From: an uncultured Bacteroides sp.
GTDB lineage: Bacteria > Bacteroidota > Bacteroidia > Bacteroidales > Bacteroidaceae
Assembly: GCF_963677945.1 (NCBI RefSeq)
Contig: NZ_OY782578.1
Span: forward strand, 1,550,001-1,614,000
Length of the DNA: 64,000 bases
Reading direction: 5' to 3'
The position numbers and the translations under genes were made by a program. The notes under the pieces were generated by a model, which did no database searches, was not told where the DNA came from, and saw nothing but the letters and a program-made list of their open reading frames with translations. This document shows, in pieces, positions 31,793 to 41,378 of the stretch (position 1 is the stretch's first letter; each line of letters opens with the position of its first letter).

Positions 31793-33289
31793 ATGTTACG
31801 AAAAATTAGAATAGCGGCCGCTATTATTTGCTTTACTCTAATAACTTTGTTATTCCTTGATTTTACAGGAACATTGCATCATTGGTTTGGCTGGTTGGCC
31901 AAAATTCAGTTTCTACCCGCTTTATTGGCATTAAATATCGGAATAATACTGGCTCTAATTGTGCTCACATTTGCTTTGGGGAGGATATATTGCTCTGTGA
32001 TTTGTCCGCTTGGCGTATTTCAGGATGCAATTTCCTGGATAGCCGGAAAACGGAAAAAGAATCGTTTTGTCTATTCACCGGCTATTTCCTGGTTGCGATA
32101 TGGGGTTCTGGCATTATTTATTATAGCTTTAATTGCAGGTATAGGTTCTTTTGTTCAGTTACTGGCACCTTATAGTTCTTACGGGCGTATAGCTTCTAAT
32201 TTGTTTGCTCCTTTGTATCAATGGGGTAACAATCTTTTGGCTTATTGGGCAGAACGGATGGATAGTTATGCATTTTATTCGGTTGACGTATGGATGAAAG
32301 GTACACTAACCTTAGGTATTGCTGTTGTTACGTTTGTAATACTTGCAATTTTGGCATGGCGTAGCGGCAGGACTTATTGCAATACCATTTGTCCGGTTGG
32401 AACGGTATTGGGCTTTTTATCTAAATATTCATTCTTCAAACCGGCAATTGATACCGAAAAATGCAATGGATGCGGAGTGTGTGCCCGTAATTGTAAGGCT
32501 TCGTGCATAAATTCCAAAGAACACAAGATTGATTACAGTCGCTGCGTTACATGTATGGATTGTGTTGATAAATGCAGGCAAGGAGCCATCAGGTATGTAC
32601 CTCGGCAAAAGGAAGAGTCTCTGACAGATAAGCAAACAATAGAAAATATCGATAAGTCGGGCGTTTCACGTCGTAATTTTCTGTCGGTAACGGCATTGCT
32701 CACTTCAGCAACTGCACTGAAAGCTCAAAAGATAAAGGTTGATGGAGGATTAGCTGTTATAGAAGATAAAAAAATACCTAATCGCTCAACACCAATAACG
32801 CCGGCCGGATCTCAAAGCGCACGTAATCTTGCGCAACACTGTACGGCGTGTCAGCTTTGTGTATCTGTATGTCCTAATCAGGTTTTACGTCCTTCGGATA
32901 ATCTGGAGAAATTAATGCAGCCCGAAATGTCGTATGAACGTGGCTATTGTCGTCCGGAATGTACCCGATGTTCAGACATTTGTCCAACAGGTGCTATCCG
33001 TTCTGTTACTAAAGCTGATAAATCGGCTATTCAGATAGGTCATGCCGTGTGGATAAAGAAAAATTGTGTAGTTAGCAGAGATGGCGTTGAATGTGGAAAC
33101 TGTGCCCGTCACTGTCCTGTTGGTGCTATACAAATGATTCCGATTGATGCAAAGAATAAGGATTCACTTAAAATACCTGCTGTTAATACCGAACGTTGTA
33201 TTGGCTGCGGTGCATGCGAGAATCTTTGTCCAGCTCGTCCGTTTAGTGCAATATATGTAGAGGGGCACGAAATTCACCGGACTGTATAA
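31793..33289 (+). CDS. Membrane 4Fe-4S polyferredoxin (NapH/RdxA-like)
   Basis: Protein of 498 aa joining a membrane part to ferredoxin modules. Membrane spans lie near 7-25, 43-64, 100-125 and 168-195; two CxxxCP motifs (YCSVICPLG, YCNTICPVG) mark the NapH/NosR type. From about 220 there are several 4Fe-4S motifs: CNGCGVCARNC, CVTCMDCVDKC, CTACQLCVSVCP, CTRCSDICP, CGNCARHCP and CIGCGACENLCP. A twin-arginine-like SRRNFLSVTALL at about 293 is internal. It probably moves electrons across or along the membrane to the aldo/keto reductase or other partners encoded next. Confidence 0.85.
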   Translation: MLRKIRIAAAIICFTLITLLFLDFTGTLHHWFGWLAKIQFLPALLALNIGIILALIVLTFALGRIYCSVICPLGVFQDAISWIAGKRKKNRFVYSPAISWLRYGVLALFIIALIAGIGSFVQLLAPYSSYGRIASNLFAPLYQWGNNLLAYWAERMDSYAFYSVDVWMKGTLTLGIAVVTFVILAILAWRSGRTYCNTICPVGTVLGFLSKYSFFKPAIDTEKCNGCGVCARNCKASCINSKEHKIDYSRCVTCMDCVDKCRQGAIRYVPRQKEESLTDKQTIENIDKSGVSRRNFLSVTALLTSATALKAQKIKVDGGLAVIEDKKIPNRSTPITPAGSQSARNLAQHCTACQLCVSVCPNQVLRPSDNLEKLMQPEMSYERGYCRPECTRCSDICPTGAIRSVTKADKSAIQIGHAVWIKKNCVVSRDGVECGNCARHCPVGAIQMIPIDAKNKDSLKIPAVNTERCIGCGACENLCPARPFSAIYVEGHEIHRTV

Positions 33290-33338
33290 GTTATTTCGTA
33301 AAAATGATTAGTAAAAATGAAAATATAGAGAAATTACT

Positions 33339-34718
33339 ATGGGGAAGATAGACAAGAAAAACATAGACCGTAGAAATTTTCTGAAGCTGCTTGGTGGTGG
33401 AGCCGCAGTTTCTACAGCGGCATTTTACGGATGTAAACCTGGCAATAAAACACCAACAGGAGTAGCAAGTGTATTGCATGTACCTACCGATAAAATGACC
33501 TATCGTTTGAATCCTAAAACCGGTGAAAAGGTTTCGCTGCTGGGATATGGCTGCATGAGATTGCCAACAAAGCCAACAGCTGACGGCCAAAAGGAATTGA
33601 TAGATCAGGAAGAGGTAAATAAGTCTGTTGATTATGCGCTTGCTCATGGGGTGAATTATTATGATACGTCTCCAATGTATGTTCAGGGTATGTCGGAACA
33701 TGCTATCGGTATTGCACTGAGCCGCCATCCCCGGAATAAATATTTTGTAGCTACTAAAATGTCGAACTTTGATCCAAAAACAAAAAGCAAAGAGGCCTCT
33801 ATTGAAATGTATCATAACTCCTTTAAGGAATTACACGTAGATTATGTGGATTATTATCTGCTCCATGCTTTGGGGGCTGATGATGATTATAAAGAACGCT
33901 ACATAAATAATGGTATACTCGACTTTCTGTTGAAAGAAAGAGAGGCTGGGCGTATACGCAATCTGGGGTGGTCGTTTCACGGCGATCAAAGTTTTTTCGA
34001 TTATATGCTTTCACTGGATATAAAATGGGATTTTGTACAAATTCAGCTTAATTATGTAGACTGGAAACATCCTCAGGGAATGGGGGTGAGTGCAGAATAT
34101 CTGTACGGGAAATTGGTGAAACGTAATATTCCGGTGGTGGTTATGGAACCGTTGTTGGGTGGACGCCTGTCTAAACTGAACGATCATCTGGTAGCTCAGC
34201 TTAAACAGAGACAACCGGAAGTAAGTGTGGCTTCGTGGGCTTTCCGTTTTGCCGGTTCATTGCCGGAAGTGCTGACTGTTTTAAGTGGTATGACTTATAT
34301 GGAACATTTGCAGGATAATATAATTACTTATTCGTCTTTTAAGCCACTTACAGATGATGACAAGGCGATGCTTGAAGAAACTGCTGAGATGATACTGAAA
34401 TACCCGACTGTTCCTTGTACCGGGTGTAATTATTGTATGCCATGCCCTTATGGTCTGGATATTCCGGGAATTTTTGCACACTATAACCGATGCCTGAACG
34501 AAGGCAATGTTCCGAAAAGTTCGCAGGATGAGAATTATAGTAAGGCTCGTAATATATTTCTTGTTGGATATGACCGGAGTGTGCCAGGACTGAGACAGGC
34601 TAACCATTGTGTTGGTTGCAGCAAATGTGTAGAACATTGTCCGCAAAGCATTAAAATTCCTAAGGAAATGGAACGAATTGATCAATTTGTAGAACAATTG
34701 AAACAGGGAACTATTTAG
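33339..34718 (+). CDS. Aldo/keto reductase with C-terminal ferredoxin domain, Tat signal
   Basis: Protein of 459 aa. The N-terminus carries a twin-arginine motif DRRNFLKLLGGG and a Cys (YGCK, about 30), so export with possible lipid attachment is likely. Residues about 50-330 form the AKR barrel (GYGCMRLP, YYDTSPMY, VDYYLLHALG). Cys clusters CTGCNYCMPCPYG (about 362) and CVGCSKCVEHCP (about 428) bind 4Fe-4S. It follows the polyferredoxin gene after 49 bases, which fits a periplasmic electron-transfer unit. Substrate is unknown. Confidence 0.88.
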   Translation: MGKIDKKNIDRRNFLKLLGGGAAVSTAAFYGCKPGNKTPTGVASVLHVPTDKMTYRLNPKTGEKVSLLGYGCMRLPTKPTADGQKELIDQEEVNKSVDYALAHGVNYYDTSPMYVQGMSEHAIGIALSRHPRNKYFVATKMSNFDPKTKSKEASIEMYHNSFKELHVDYVDYYLLHALGADDDYKERYINNGILDFLLKEREAGRIRNLGWSFHGDQSFFDYMLSLDIKWDFVQIQLNYVDWKHPQGMGVSAEYLYGKLVKRNIPVVVMEPLLGGRLSKLNDHLVAQLKQRQPEVSVASWAFRFAGSLPEVLTVLSGMTYMEHLQDNIITYSSFKPLTDDDKAMLEETAEMILKYPTVPCTGCNYCMPCPYGLDIPGIFAHYNRCLNEGNVPKSSQDENYSKARNIFLVGYDRSVPGLRQANHCVGCSKCVEHCPQSIKIPKEMERIDQFVEQLKQGTI

Positions 34719-34810
34719 TTTCCTGTTAAGTATCTCTGAACTTATTCTATATTAAATAATTAATGGAAAACGCTGTAAAGCTATTGCATAAAGGCGGATA
34801 TTGCTGTGTA

Positions 34811-36694
34811 ATGATGAATCGAATAATAACTTGTTTACTGTTAATCTGTCTTTTTATATCTGTTAAAGTACAAGCGCAATCTAAAAAAGATAGTGTTTAT
34901 ATAAAAAAAAGCTATGTTATTGACGAAGTCGTTGTAACCGGTACCCGGAACGAGACTGATACACGTCATTTACCAATGAGCATATCTGTGGTTAACCGTG
35001 AGCAGATAGAGCAGCGTAATGAGCAGTCTTTACTTCCATTACTTACTGAACAGGTTCCGGGCTTTTTTACAACGGGGCGTAGCATCATGGGATACGGAGT
35101 TTCAACTGGTGCTGCGGGTGGCATGAGTTTAAGAGGTATTGGTGGTAGTCCCACAACCGGACTCCTGGTGCTAATTGACGGACATCCTCAATACATGGGT
35201 TTGATGGGGCATCCTTTGGCTGATACTTACCAGTCTATGTTGGCCGAAAGGGTTGAAGTAGTGCGTGGCCCGGCTTCTGTTTTGTATGGATCAAACGCCA
35301 TGGGTGGGGTTATTAATATAGTAACCCGTAAGTCAAAAGAAGAAGGTGTGAAAAATGATGTGAGATTGAGTTATGGATCGTATAATACACTTTCGGCTGA
35401 GGCTTCCAACCGGTTTCGTAAAGGTCGTTTCAGTAGTATTGTATCTGCTTCTTACAATAGAACAGACGGGCATCGTGAGAATATGGATTTCGATCAATAT
35501 GGCGGTTATGCGAAATTAGGATATGAAATCAGTCATGCGTGGAACGTATTTACAGATCTGAATCTGACACATTTCAATGCATCTAATCCGGGAACTGTGA
35601 ATGCTCCGATTTTAGATAATGATTCACGAATAACCCGGGGAGTGGCATCACTTTCTGTTGAAAACAATTATAACAAGACTTCCGGTGCTTTGAAGTTTTT
35701 TTATAATTGGGGAAGGCATAACATAAATAATGGTTATTCTTTAGGTAAAACGCCATCAGATTATCGGTTTAAGTCTAAAGACCAGATGTTGGGTGTTACT
35801 TGGTATCAAAGTGCCACTCTCTTTACCGGCAATCGGATTACAGTTGGACTAGACTATCAGCATTTTGGTGGAGATGCATGGAACCAGTTTACAGATAAAC
35901 GTGTTGGAATTGCTGATAAAACAGAAAACGAGATAGCCGGTTATGTAGACTTCCGTCAGGCGCTTGGTACTCTTTTTACTTTAGATATTGGGCAACGTGT
36001 AGATCATCATTCACAAACCGGAACAGAATGGGTGCCCCAGGTAGGATTGTCTATGCATTTACCTCAGGCTGCAGAGCTGAAGGCGATGGTAAGTAAAGGA
36101 TTTCGTAATCCTACTATCAGGGAGCTATATATGTTTGGTCCGCAAAATCCTGATTTGATGCCCGAAAAGATTATGAATTATGAAATATCTTTTTCCCGGC
36201 ATCTGAAAGACAATACGCTTTCGTATGGCATCAACCTTTATTATATAAATGGTGATAACATGATTCAGACTGTTCCTGTTAATGGAAGACCTTTGAATAT
36301 CAATACCGGTAAAATTGAAAACTGGGGTGTGGAAGCGAATGTGAATTACAGAATTAAGCCTTCACTTATGTTCTCAGCTAATTACAGCTGGTTGAATATG
36401 AAGTATCCGGTAGTGGCTGCTCCCGAACATAAACTATACGCCGGTGTTTATTATTCACACAAGAAATGGAATGTTTCTACAGGTGTGCAATATATTAATG
36501 GACTTTATACTTCTGTAAATCCTGAAACCAAAGAGAGTTTTGTATTGTGGAATCTGAACGGTAGTTATCATCTGAGTCACTTTGCCACTCTTTTTGTTCG
36601 TGGAGAGAACTTGCTAGCTCAGCACTACGAAATAAATGCTGGCTATCCTATGCCGAAAGCTACTGTTATGGGTGGAGTCAACTTGACTTTCTAA
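34811..36694 (+). CDS. TonB-dependent outer-membrane receptor
   Basis: Energy-coupled outer-membrane transporter of about 627 aa. The signal peptide precedes QSKKDSVYIKK; the TonB box region is IDEVVVTGTRNE. The plug domain contains MSLRGIGGSPTTGLLVLIDG and VEVVRGPASVLYGSNAMGGVINIVTRK, followed by the beta barrel ending in VMGGVNLTF with a terminal aromatic residue. The length and lack of a carboxypeptidase-like N-domain suggest a siderophore, haem or cobalamin type rather than SusC. I prefer the ATG at 34811 over 34763, because the signal peptide begins there. Ligand unknown; the upstream iron-sulfur genes hint at a metal or cofactor. Confidence 0.9.
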   Translation: MMNRIITCLLLICLFISVKVQAQSKKDSVYIKKSYVIDEVVVTGTRNETDTRHLPMSISVVNREQIEQRNEQSLLPLLTEQVPGFFTTGRSIMGYGVSTGAAGGMSLRGIGGSPTTGLLVLIDGHPQYMGLMGHPLADTYQSMLAERVEVVRGPASVLYGSNAMGGVINIVTRKSKEEGVKNDVRLSYGSYNTLSAEASNRFRKGRFSSIVSASYNRTDGHRENMDFDQYGGYAKLGYEISHAWNVFTDLNLTHFNASNPGTVNAPILDNDSRITRGVASLSVENNYNKTSGALKFFYNWGRHNINNGYSLGKTPSDYRFKSKDQMLGVTWYQSATLFTGNRITVGLDYQHFGGDAWNQFTDKRVGIADKTENEIAGYVDFRQALGTLFTLDIGQRVDHHSQTGTEWVPQVGLSMHLPQAAELKAMVSKGFRNPTIRELYMFGPQNPDLMPEKIMNYEISFSRHLKDNTLSYGINLYYINGDNMIQTVPVNGRPLNINTGKIENWGVEANVNYRIKPSLMFSANYSWLNMKYPVVAAPEHKLYAGVYYSHKKWNVSTGVQYINGLYTSVNPETKESFVLWNLNGSYHLSHFATLFVRGENLLAQHYEINAGYPMPKATVMGGVNLTF

Positions 36695-36741
36695 TATATC
36701 AGAATATTCCAGACTAAAGTGTTTTAGTATTCTTTTGAATG

Positions 36742-36780
36742 ACCTACCCCCAGATTGAAATCTACAATCTGAGGGTAGGT
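36742..36780. terminator. Terminator between TonB receptor and ThrE genes
   Basis: 15-bp arms with one mismatch (36742-36756 and 36766-36780) and a 9-base loop, between two converging operons. Confidence 0.65.
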
Positions 36781-36816
36781 TTAACTATATAAACACTATT
36801 GAAACTATTCGTATAT

Positions 36817-37320
36817 CTAATTTTTCCCGTTATTTCCTCGGGTAACGCTGAATGCAAATCTCCTGAAAAGAAATGTTGGAATAGCTACTCCCACAACAAG
36901 AGCAGCAAGTATAAAAATGGTAGTTGTTCCGTTGCTATAAAACAGATTAATGTAATGTAGCTGATCAGCTTCTGTTTTGCACACCATGTAAACAGAGATA
37001 GCCTGCAGTGTGTGATATGCAAACATTCCCGGAATCATAGGCAGAAGCGACGGAAAAGCAAAGACCTCCGCTGGCACAGCCAGCCTTTTCGCAAAAAAGA
37101 CAGAAAGACAACCAATGGATAATGAAGCGAAGAAAGAGGCCTGACTGATACTGAGGGAGAAACTATCAAAGTGCATAAAAAAATAACGGATACTGTGGCC
37201 TATGGCTGCTAGTAGCGCCGACACAAAAAGTGAGCGCCGTGGCGGATTACTGATAATAGCAAATCCTACAGCAGCTATAGCTGCAAAAAATCCGTCTTCC
37301 AAAAGTTCAAGTATCATCAT
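36817..37320 (-). CDS. ThrE-type exporter, C-terminal subunit (DUF3815)
   Basis: Membrane protein of 167 aa with about five spans, matching the second half of threonine/serine exporter ThrE (DUF3815): GFAIISNPPRRSLFVSALLAAIGH then FPSLLPMIPGMFAYHTL. I use the ATG at 37320 (a second ATG at 37317 follows directly), because it overlaps the stop of the partner gene as ATGA. The split of ThrE into two proteins is common in bacteria. Transport of threonine or serine is inferred from family. Confidence 0.85.
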   Translation of the reverse strand: MMILELLEDGFFAAIAAVGFAIISNPPRRSLFVSALLAAIGHSIRYFFMHFDSFSLSISQASFFASLSIGCLSVFFAKRLAVPAEVFAFPSLLPMIPGMFAYHTLQAISVYMVCKTEADQLHYINLFYSNGTTTIFILAALVVGVAIPTFLFRRFAFSVTRGNNGKN

Positions 37321-38090
37321 ATTGTAACTAATCCTGTTATAAATAAAATAGCAGATAACCCTATAGCGATGCAAATTACAAGTAATGCAGCATTAAACAG
37401 TCTGCAACACCCTGTTACTATATGTCCGTCGATTATGTCCATAACTCCGTTTATAAGCGGTACGCCAGGAATAAGATAAAGCACACTGGTTCCTAGTGCC
37501 ATGTCGGGAGTGGTACCCCAATTGCATAAATATCCCAGACTGCCAAATGCTGATGCAAACATTGCAGAGAGTATAAAAACGGCGAATTCGTTCCAATGCC
37601 ATTTTTGCATTTGTTGTTTGAAAAAGAATCCGATGAAGGTAGCAACAAATACAATAGCCATTGAAATAAAATCACCATGAAACAATCGGCAGAAAGAAGC
37701 GTTTGCAAAAGATACCAACCATAATACTATCCAAGGATTAACTCGAGGACGAGCCAATATGCGCTGGCAAAGTTTCGATGCACGATTCAACGGAATATGT
37801 TCATCGTGAATTCTCCAGCTCAGATGACTAAGCCGGGCATTAATTTCGAAATTGAGAGGCATAGGTTTTATGCGACTTACCATGGAGTAAGAATGCTCGT
37901 TTCGTGAATCCCAAAGAGTCATCACCATCGTTTTCTGGAAAAAGAGCATCTCAGCTTTTAAATGATATGCCTTTGCAATGCGTAATGCATTTCGCTCAAT
38001 ACGTGAAGTTTGAGCTCCAACAGCCATCATACAGGTTGAGAAGTCGGAGATAAATTTAGCTACAGTTTTTAGTTCTTTATGATTTTCCAT
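37317..38090 (-). CDS. ThrE-type exporter, N-terminal subunit (DUF1212)
   Basis: Protein of 257 aa. The cytoplasmic N-terminal part (FISDFSTCMMAVGAQTSRIERNA) is the DUF1212 signature; the second half has about five membrane spans with LYLIPGVPLINGVMDIIDG. Together with the next gene it rebuilds a full threonine/serine exporter. The ATG at 38090 is preferred to an upstream TTG at 38129. A tiny membrane-protein gene ends two bases before it. Confidence 0.87.
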   Translation of the reverse strand: MENHKELKTVAKFISDFSTCMMAVGAQTSRIERNALRIAKAYHLKAEMLFFQKTMVMTLWDSRNEHSYSMVSRIKPMPLNFEINARLSHLSWRIHDEHIPLNRASKLCQRILARPRVNPWIVLWLVSFANASFCRLFHGDFISMAIVFVATFIGFFFKQQMQKWHWNEFAVFILSAMFASAFGSLGYLCNWGTTPDMALGTSVLYLIPGVPLINGVMDIIDGHIVTGCCRLFNAALLVICIAIGLSAILFITGLVTI

Positions 38091-38091
38091 A

Positions 38092-38262
38092 CTATAATTT
38101 ACCCGGGTAACTACGTATTGTTTTAGCAAAAATCACCATAAACAGCAAAAAGAAGAAGGTAAAGCTGAAAAAGGCTCCTAAACAGAAGTTTGTTCTGATA
38201 GCCTTCCACTGCCCCTCTGGTTGTGCAACGGTACAAACCGTCTGATTATTTAGTTCTGTCAT
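38092..38262 (-). CDS. Small membrane protein in ThrE operon
   Basis: A 56-aa reading frame with one hydrophobic helix (FCLGAFFSFTFFFLLFMVIFAK, split by a Cys start) after a polar N-terminus. Its ATG lies inside the end of the preceding small gene (17-base overlap) and its stop is one base before the ThrE subunit ATG, so it looks translated as part of that operon. Family unknown; an accessory subunit is possible. Confidence 0.55.
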   Translation of the reverse strand: MTELNNQTVCTVAQPEGQWKAIRTNFCLGAFFSFTFFFLLFMVIFAKTIRSYPGKL

Positions 38263-38464
38263 GTTCCGGATTATTTTGAGTATTATGTTCTCTGTAATAA
38301 TGAGCCCATTCCTGTGCTCTACGATTGAATACCCATATAAAAATAGAGCAGGCTAAAGCAAGTCCAAGAATTGCACCAATTATTAAACTGGAATAGGGTG
38401 TTAGTGTAACTGCAGATGTTTGAGCGGGAGCTGTCAATACTACGTTTAGTAAGTTCATCATCAT
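38246..38464 (-). CDS. Small single-span membrane protein
   Basis: A 72-aa protein beginning MMMNLLNVVLTA (three consecutive ATG codons at 38464, 38461 and 38458), with one membrane helix (SLIIGAILGLALACSIFIWVF) and a charged C-terminus ending HNTQNNPEHDRTK. First gene of the ThrE operon. No family recognised. Confidence 0.55.
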   Translation of the reverse strand: MMMNLLNVVLTAPAQTSAVTLTPYSSLIIGAILGLALACSIFIWVFNRRAQEWAHYYREHNTQNNPEHDRTK

Positions 38465-38668
38465 TTTCTTATTTTTAAAACGGCCGCAAAGGTAGGCCAT
38501 CTGTTATAAAGCTTAATAATAACTTCTATGGGTTTTTTCTATTGAAACGATAGTCTTTACCTATCAAGTCTTTACTTTAGTTGATCGGTATTTTCGATTA
38601 ACTATCTCGAAATTATCTATTATTATAATTCTAATGGCATTGTATTAATACGTATCTTTACGCCCGAT

Positions 38669-39538
38669 ATGGAACTAAGACAACTAAGATACTTTATTAA
38701 GTCTGCTGAACTTTCTAATTTTACTGAGGCTGCAAGAACTTTGTTTATTTCAGAAAGTACTCTTTCACAGCAAATCAAGCAACTTGAAATAGAACTGGAT
38801 ACTCTGCTTTTTGAACGTGTAAGGAGAAGGGTTTCGCTTACTGAAGCAGGTGAGATGCTTCTGCCTTATGCACGCAAAACAGTGGCCGATTCGGAACATG
38901 CTGTACAACGGTTGCGTGATTTGCGTAATCTCCATACAGGAACTCTCAAAATAGGGGTGACTTTCAGTCTGGGATCTGTGCTTACAAATTCCCTGGAAAA
39001 GTTTTCCGAAACTTATCCCGATATAAAGCTGAACATTATATACCGTACAGCGACAGAATTAACCGGCCTTCTGAAAACTCATCAGGTAGATTTTGTTCTT
39101 TCTTATGAGTTACTTCATGATGATGATCAGATAGAGAGTATGCGCTTGTTTGATTCAGCTCTTTCTGTAATTGTTCATCAGCACCACCCGCTTGCGGCGC
39201 TTAAACGTATCCCGCTGTCATATATAAATAACTATCCGCTTGTACTCCCCTCAGTGGGGATGAATGCACGCATTATTCTCGACAGTGTTTTGCAGGCCAG
39301 CCATATAACTCTGAATCCACAGGTAGAACTCAATGAAGTGAACATACTTTTGCAAATGGTTAGAACAAAACATTGGGTAACTGTACTTTCTAAAGCTACC
39401 ATACATGGTGATAACGAAATGAAAGCTATTCCTATACAGGAAAAGGGCACAGAGATGCATGCTGCTTTGTTATGGTTAAAAGATGGTTATCAGAAAAATG
39501 CGACTCGTGAGTTTATCCGAATGTTAATGCAGGACTGA
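38669..39538 (+). CDS. LysR-family transcriptional regulator
   Basis: Regulator of 289 aa with an N-terminal winged HTH (MELRQLRYFIKSAELSNFTEAARTLFISESTLSQQIKQLE, residues 1-40) and a C-terminal periplasmic-binding-like effector domain. A Bacteroides-like -7 box TATCTTTA sits about 17 bases before the ATG. It is divergent from the ThrE operon, and LysR proteins often control the divergent neighbour, so the exporter is a candidate target. Effector unknown. Confidence 0.9.
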   Translation: MELRQLRYFIKSAELSNFTEAARTLFISESTLSQQIKQLEIELDTLLFERVRRRVSLTEAGEMLLPYARKTVADSEHAVQRLRDLRNLHTGTLKIGVTFSLGSVLTNSLEKFSETYPDIKLNIIYRTATELTGLLKTHQVDFVLSYELLHDDDQIESMRLFDSALSVIVHQHHPLAALKRIPLSYINNYPLVLPSVGMNARIILDSVLQASHITLNPQVELNEVNILLQMVRTKHWVTVLSKATIHGDNEMKAIPIQEKGTEMHAALLWLKDGYQKNATREFIRMLMQD

Positions 39539-39631
39539 TATTCAAATAATTGATTATATTTCCTATATAAATAAAGGCACATTTTTATTTAATGCGCTTA
39601 TTAATCGAGATTTTTCTGTAAGTTTGCATAT

Positions 39632-40522
39632 ATGAATCCACTTCCTAAAGATATAAGAACTTATACTTTATCAGAATTTGAAGAAAGCAATTCTTCTTTT
39701 TCAATAAAGAAACTCGAAGATTTATATCGTATGAAGCATGGTGAATCGGATATTCCGCATCGTCATGATTATTATACGATTATTTTTTTTGAGAAGGGAG
39801 AGGGCACTCATATTGTTGACTTTACGGAGTATCAGATTGAAGATAATACCATTTATTTTATTTTCCCCGGACAAATGCATCAGGTAATACCAACTTCCGA
39901 GCCAAAAGGTTGGACCATGAAATTTACCGATGAATTCTTAATAGCTAATTCAATTTCAGATAAGCTGATTAATGGTATTTATTTGTTTAACGAATTCGGG
40001 CAGTCACCTCCATTGTCAATCAATGAAGTACAAATGTCTGTCTATCTTAATATCATTTCTCAGATAGATTATTTCTCCGAATCTCTTGAAAGTTACACTC
40101 AGGAAGCTATTGGTGCACTGATGAAACTCTTTTTTATTCAGAGCAATAATCATTGTTCGCTACAAAAAGACGATAATCCTCAATTGATGGAAACAACCAA
40201 TCAGTTGCTGCACTTATTTAAACAGTTACTGAATAAGCATTATACCTCTATGCATATGGTTTCGGATTATGCCAGTAAGTTGAATGTAACAGCTGATTAT
40301 CTGAATAAAACAGTGAAAAGCATTACTGGTAAGTCTGCAAAAGATCATATTCAGAGCAAGATAATTATTGAGGCAAAGCGTTCATTGCTGTTTAGTGAGA
40401 TAAGCAGTAAAGAACTTGCTTACGAACTTGGCTTTGAAGAATCAGCTCATTTTAATAACTTTTTTAAGAAGATTACTGCTCAAACTCCTTCAGAATTTCG
40501 TGTTTTAGCACGCCAGTCCTGA
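39632..40522 (+). CDS. AraC-family regulator with cupin-like sensor domain
   Basis: Regulator of 296 aa. The N-terminal part (HRHDYYTIIFFEKGEGTHIVD, YFIFPGQMHQV) is an AraC-type cupin; the C-terminal part holds two HTH motifs (YASKLNVTADYLNKTVKSI and ELAYELGFEESAHFNNFFKK). It precedes the pirin, DoxX and CDGSH genes on the same strand and is probably their regulator, by context. Confidence 0.9.
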   Translation: MNPLPKDIRTYTLSEFEESNSSFSIKKLEDLYRMKHGESDIPHRHDYYTIIFFEKGEGTHIVDFTEYQIEDNTIYFIFPGQMHQVIPTSEPKGWTMKFTDEFLIANSISDKLINGIYLFNEFGQSPPLSINEVQMSVYLNIISQIDYFSESLESYTQEAIGALMKLFFIQSNNHCSLQKDDNPQLMETTNQLLHLFKQLLNKHYTSMHMVSDYASKLNVTADYLNKTVKSITGKSAKDHIQSKIIIEAKRSLLFSEISSKELAYELGFEESAHFNNFFKKITAQTPSEFRVLARQS

Positions 40523-40609
40523 TTTTTGCAATCATTCACCTGATTTCATTACTTCGTACGGGATATTCCTGCCGTATCTTTGTCATATCAAATTAAAAGA
40601 AGATTTGAA

Positions 40610-41338
40610 ATGATAAAAAATATAAGTATGAAAACAATATTGCATAAATCAGAAACACGTGGACATGCCAATCATGGTTGGCTGAACACATACCATACTT
40701 TTAGTTTTGCAAATTATTATAATCCGGAACGTATACACTTCGGTACGCTGAGGGTACTTAATGACGATATAATCGCTCCAGGCGAAGGATTTGGAAAACA
40801 TCCTCACGATAATATGGAAATTATTACTATTCCGCTTTATGGTGATTTGGAACATAAGGATAGTATGGGTAATCATGGAGTAATCAGTGCGGGAGAGATT
40901 CAGGTAATGAGTGCCGGAACTGGTCTTTTTCATAGTGAATTCAATAAAAATAAAGATAAGGAAGTTGGACTGCTGCAAATATGGGTTTTCCCGAACAAAA
41001 AAAATGTAACACCACGTTATGATCAGATAACTTTGGCGGATATTAAGAAAGAGGATGAGCTATATCAGATTCTTTCACCAGATCCAAATGATCAGGGAGT
41101 ATGGATTTATCAGAATGCATGGTTTCATCTTGGTGATTTGTCTGAAGGATGGAAGGGAGAATATAAACTGAAAGATAAGAAGAACGGTGTTTATTTCTTT
41201 GTGATTGAAGGAACTGTTACTATTGCCGGACAAAAGCTCAACAGAAGGGATGGACTTGGCGTTAGTGAAACGGAAATGATAGAAATAAAGACTGATTCAA
41301 AAACAAAACTGCTGGTAATGGAAATACCAATGCAATAA
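40610..41338 (+). CDS. Pirin-family cupin protein
   Basis: Protein of 242 aa with the pirin signature: TRGHANHGWLNTYHTFSFAN, then metal-binding HPHDNMEIITIP (about 67-78) and the downstream MSAGTGLFHSEFNKN, which supplies the other ligands. Bacterial pirins are iron-binding; some act as quercetinases and others in redox or metabolic control. I use the ATG at 40610; the Met at 40628 gives the shorter form that many homologues use. A DoxX gene follows after 40 bases. Confidence 0.9.
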   Translation: MIKNISMKTILHKSETRGHANHGWLNTYHTFSFANYYNPERIHFGTLRVLNDDIIAPGEGFGKHPHDNMEIITIPLYGDLEHKDSMGNHGVISAGEIQVMSAGTGLFHSEFNKNKDKEVGLLQIWVFPNKKNVTPRYDQITLADIKKEDELYQILSPDPNDQGVWIYQNAWFHLGDLSEGWKGEYKLKDKKNGVYFFVIEGTVTIAGQKLNRRDGLGVSETEMIEIKTDSKTKLLVMEIPMQ

Positions 41339-41378
41339 ACCATTAATAAACAAAATAATAATTTTAAAAACATACATT

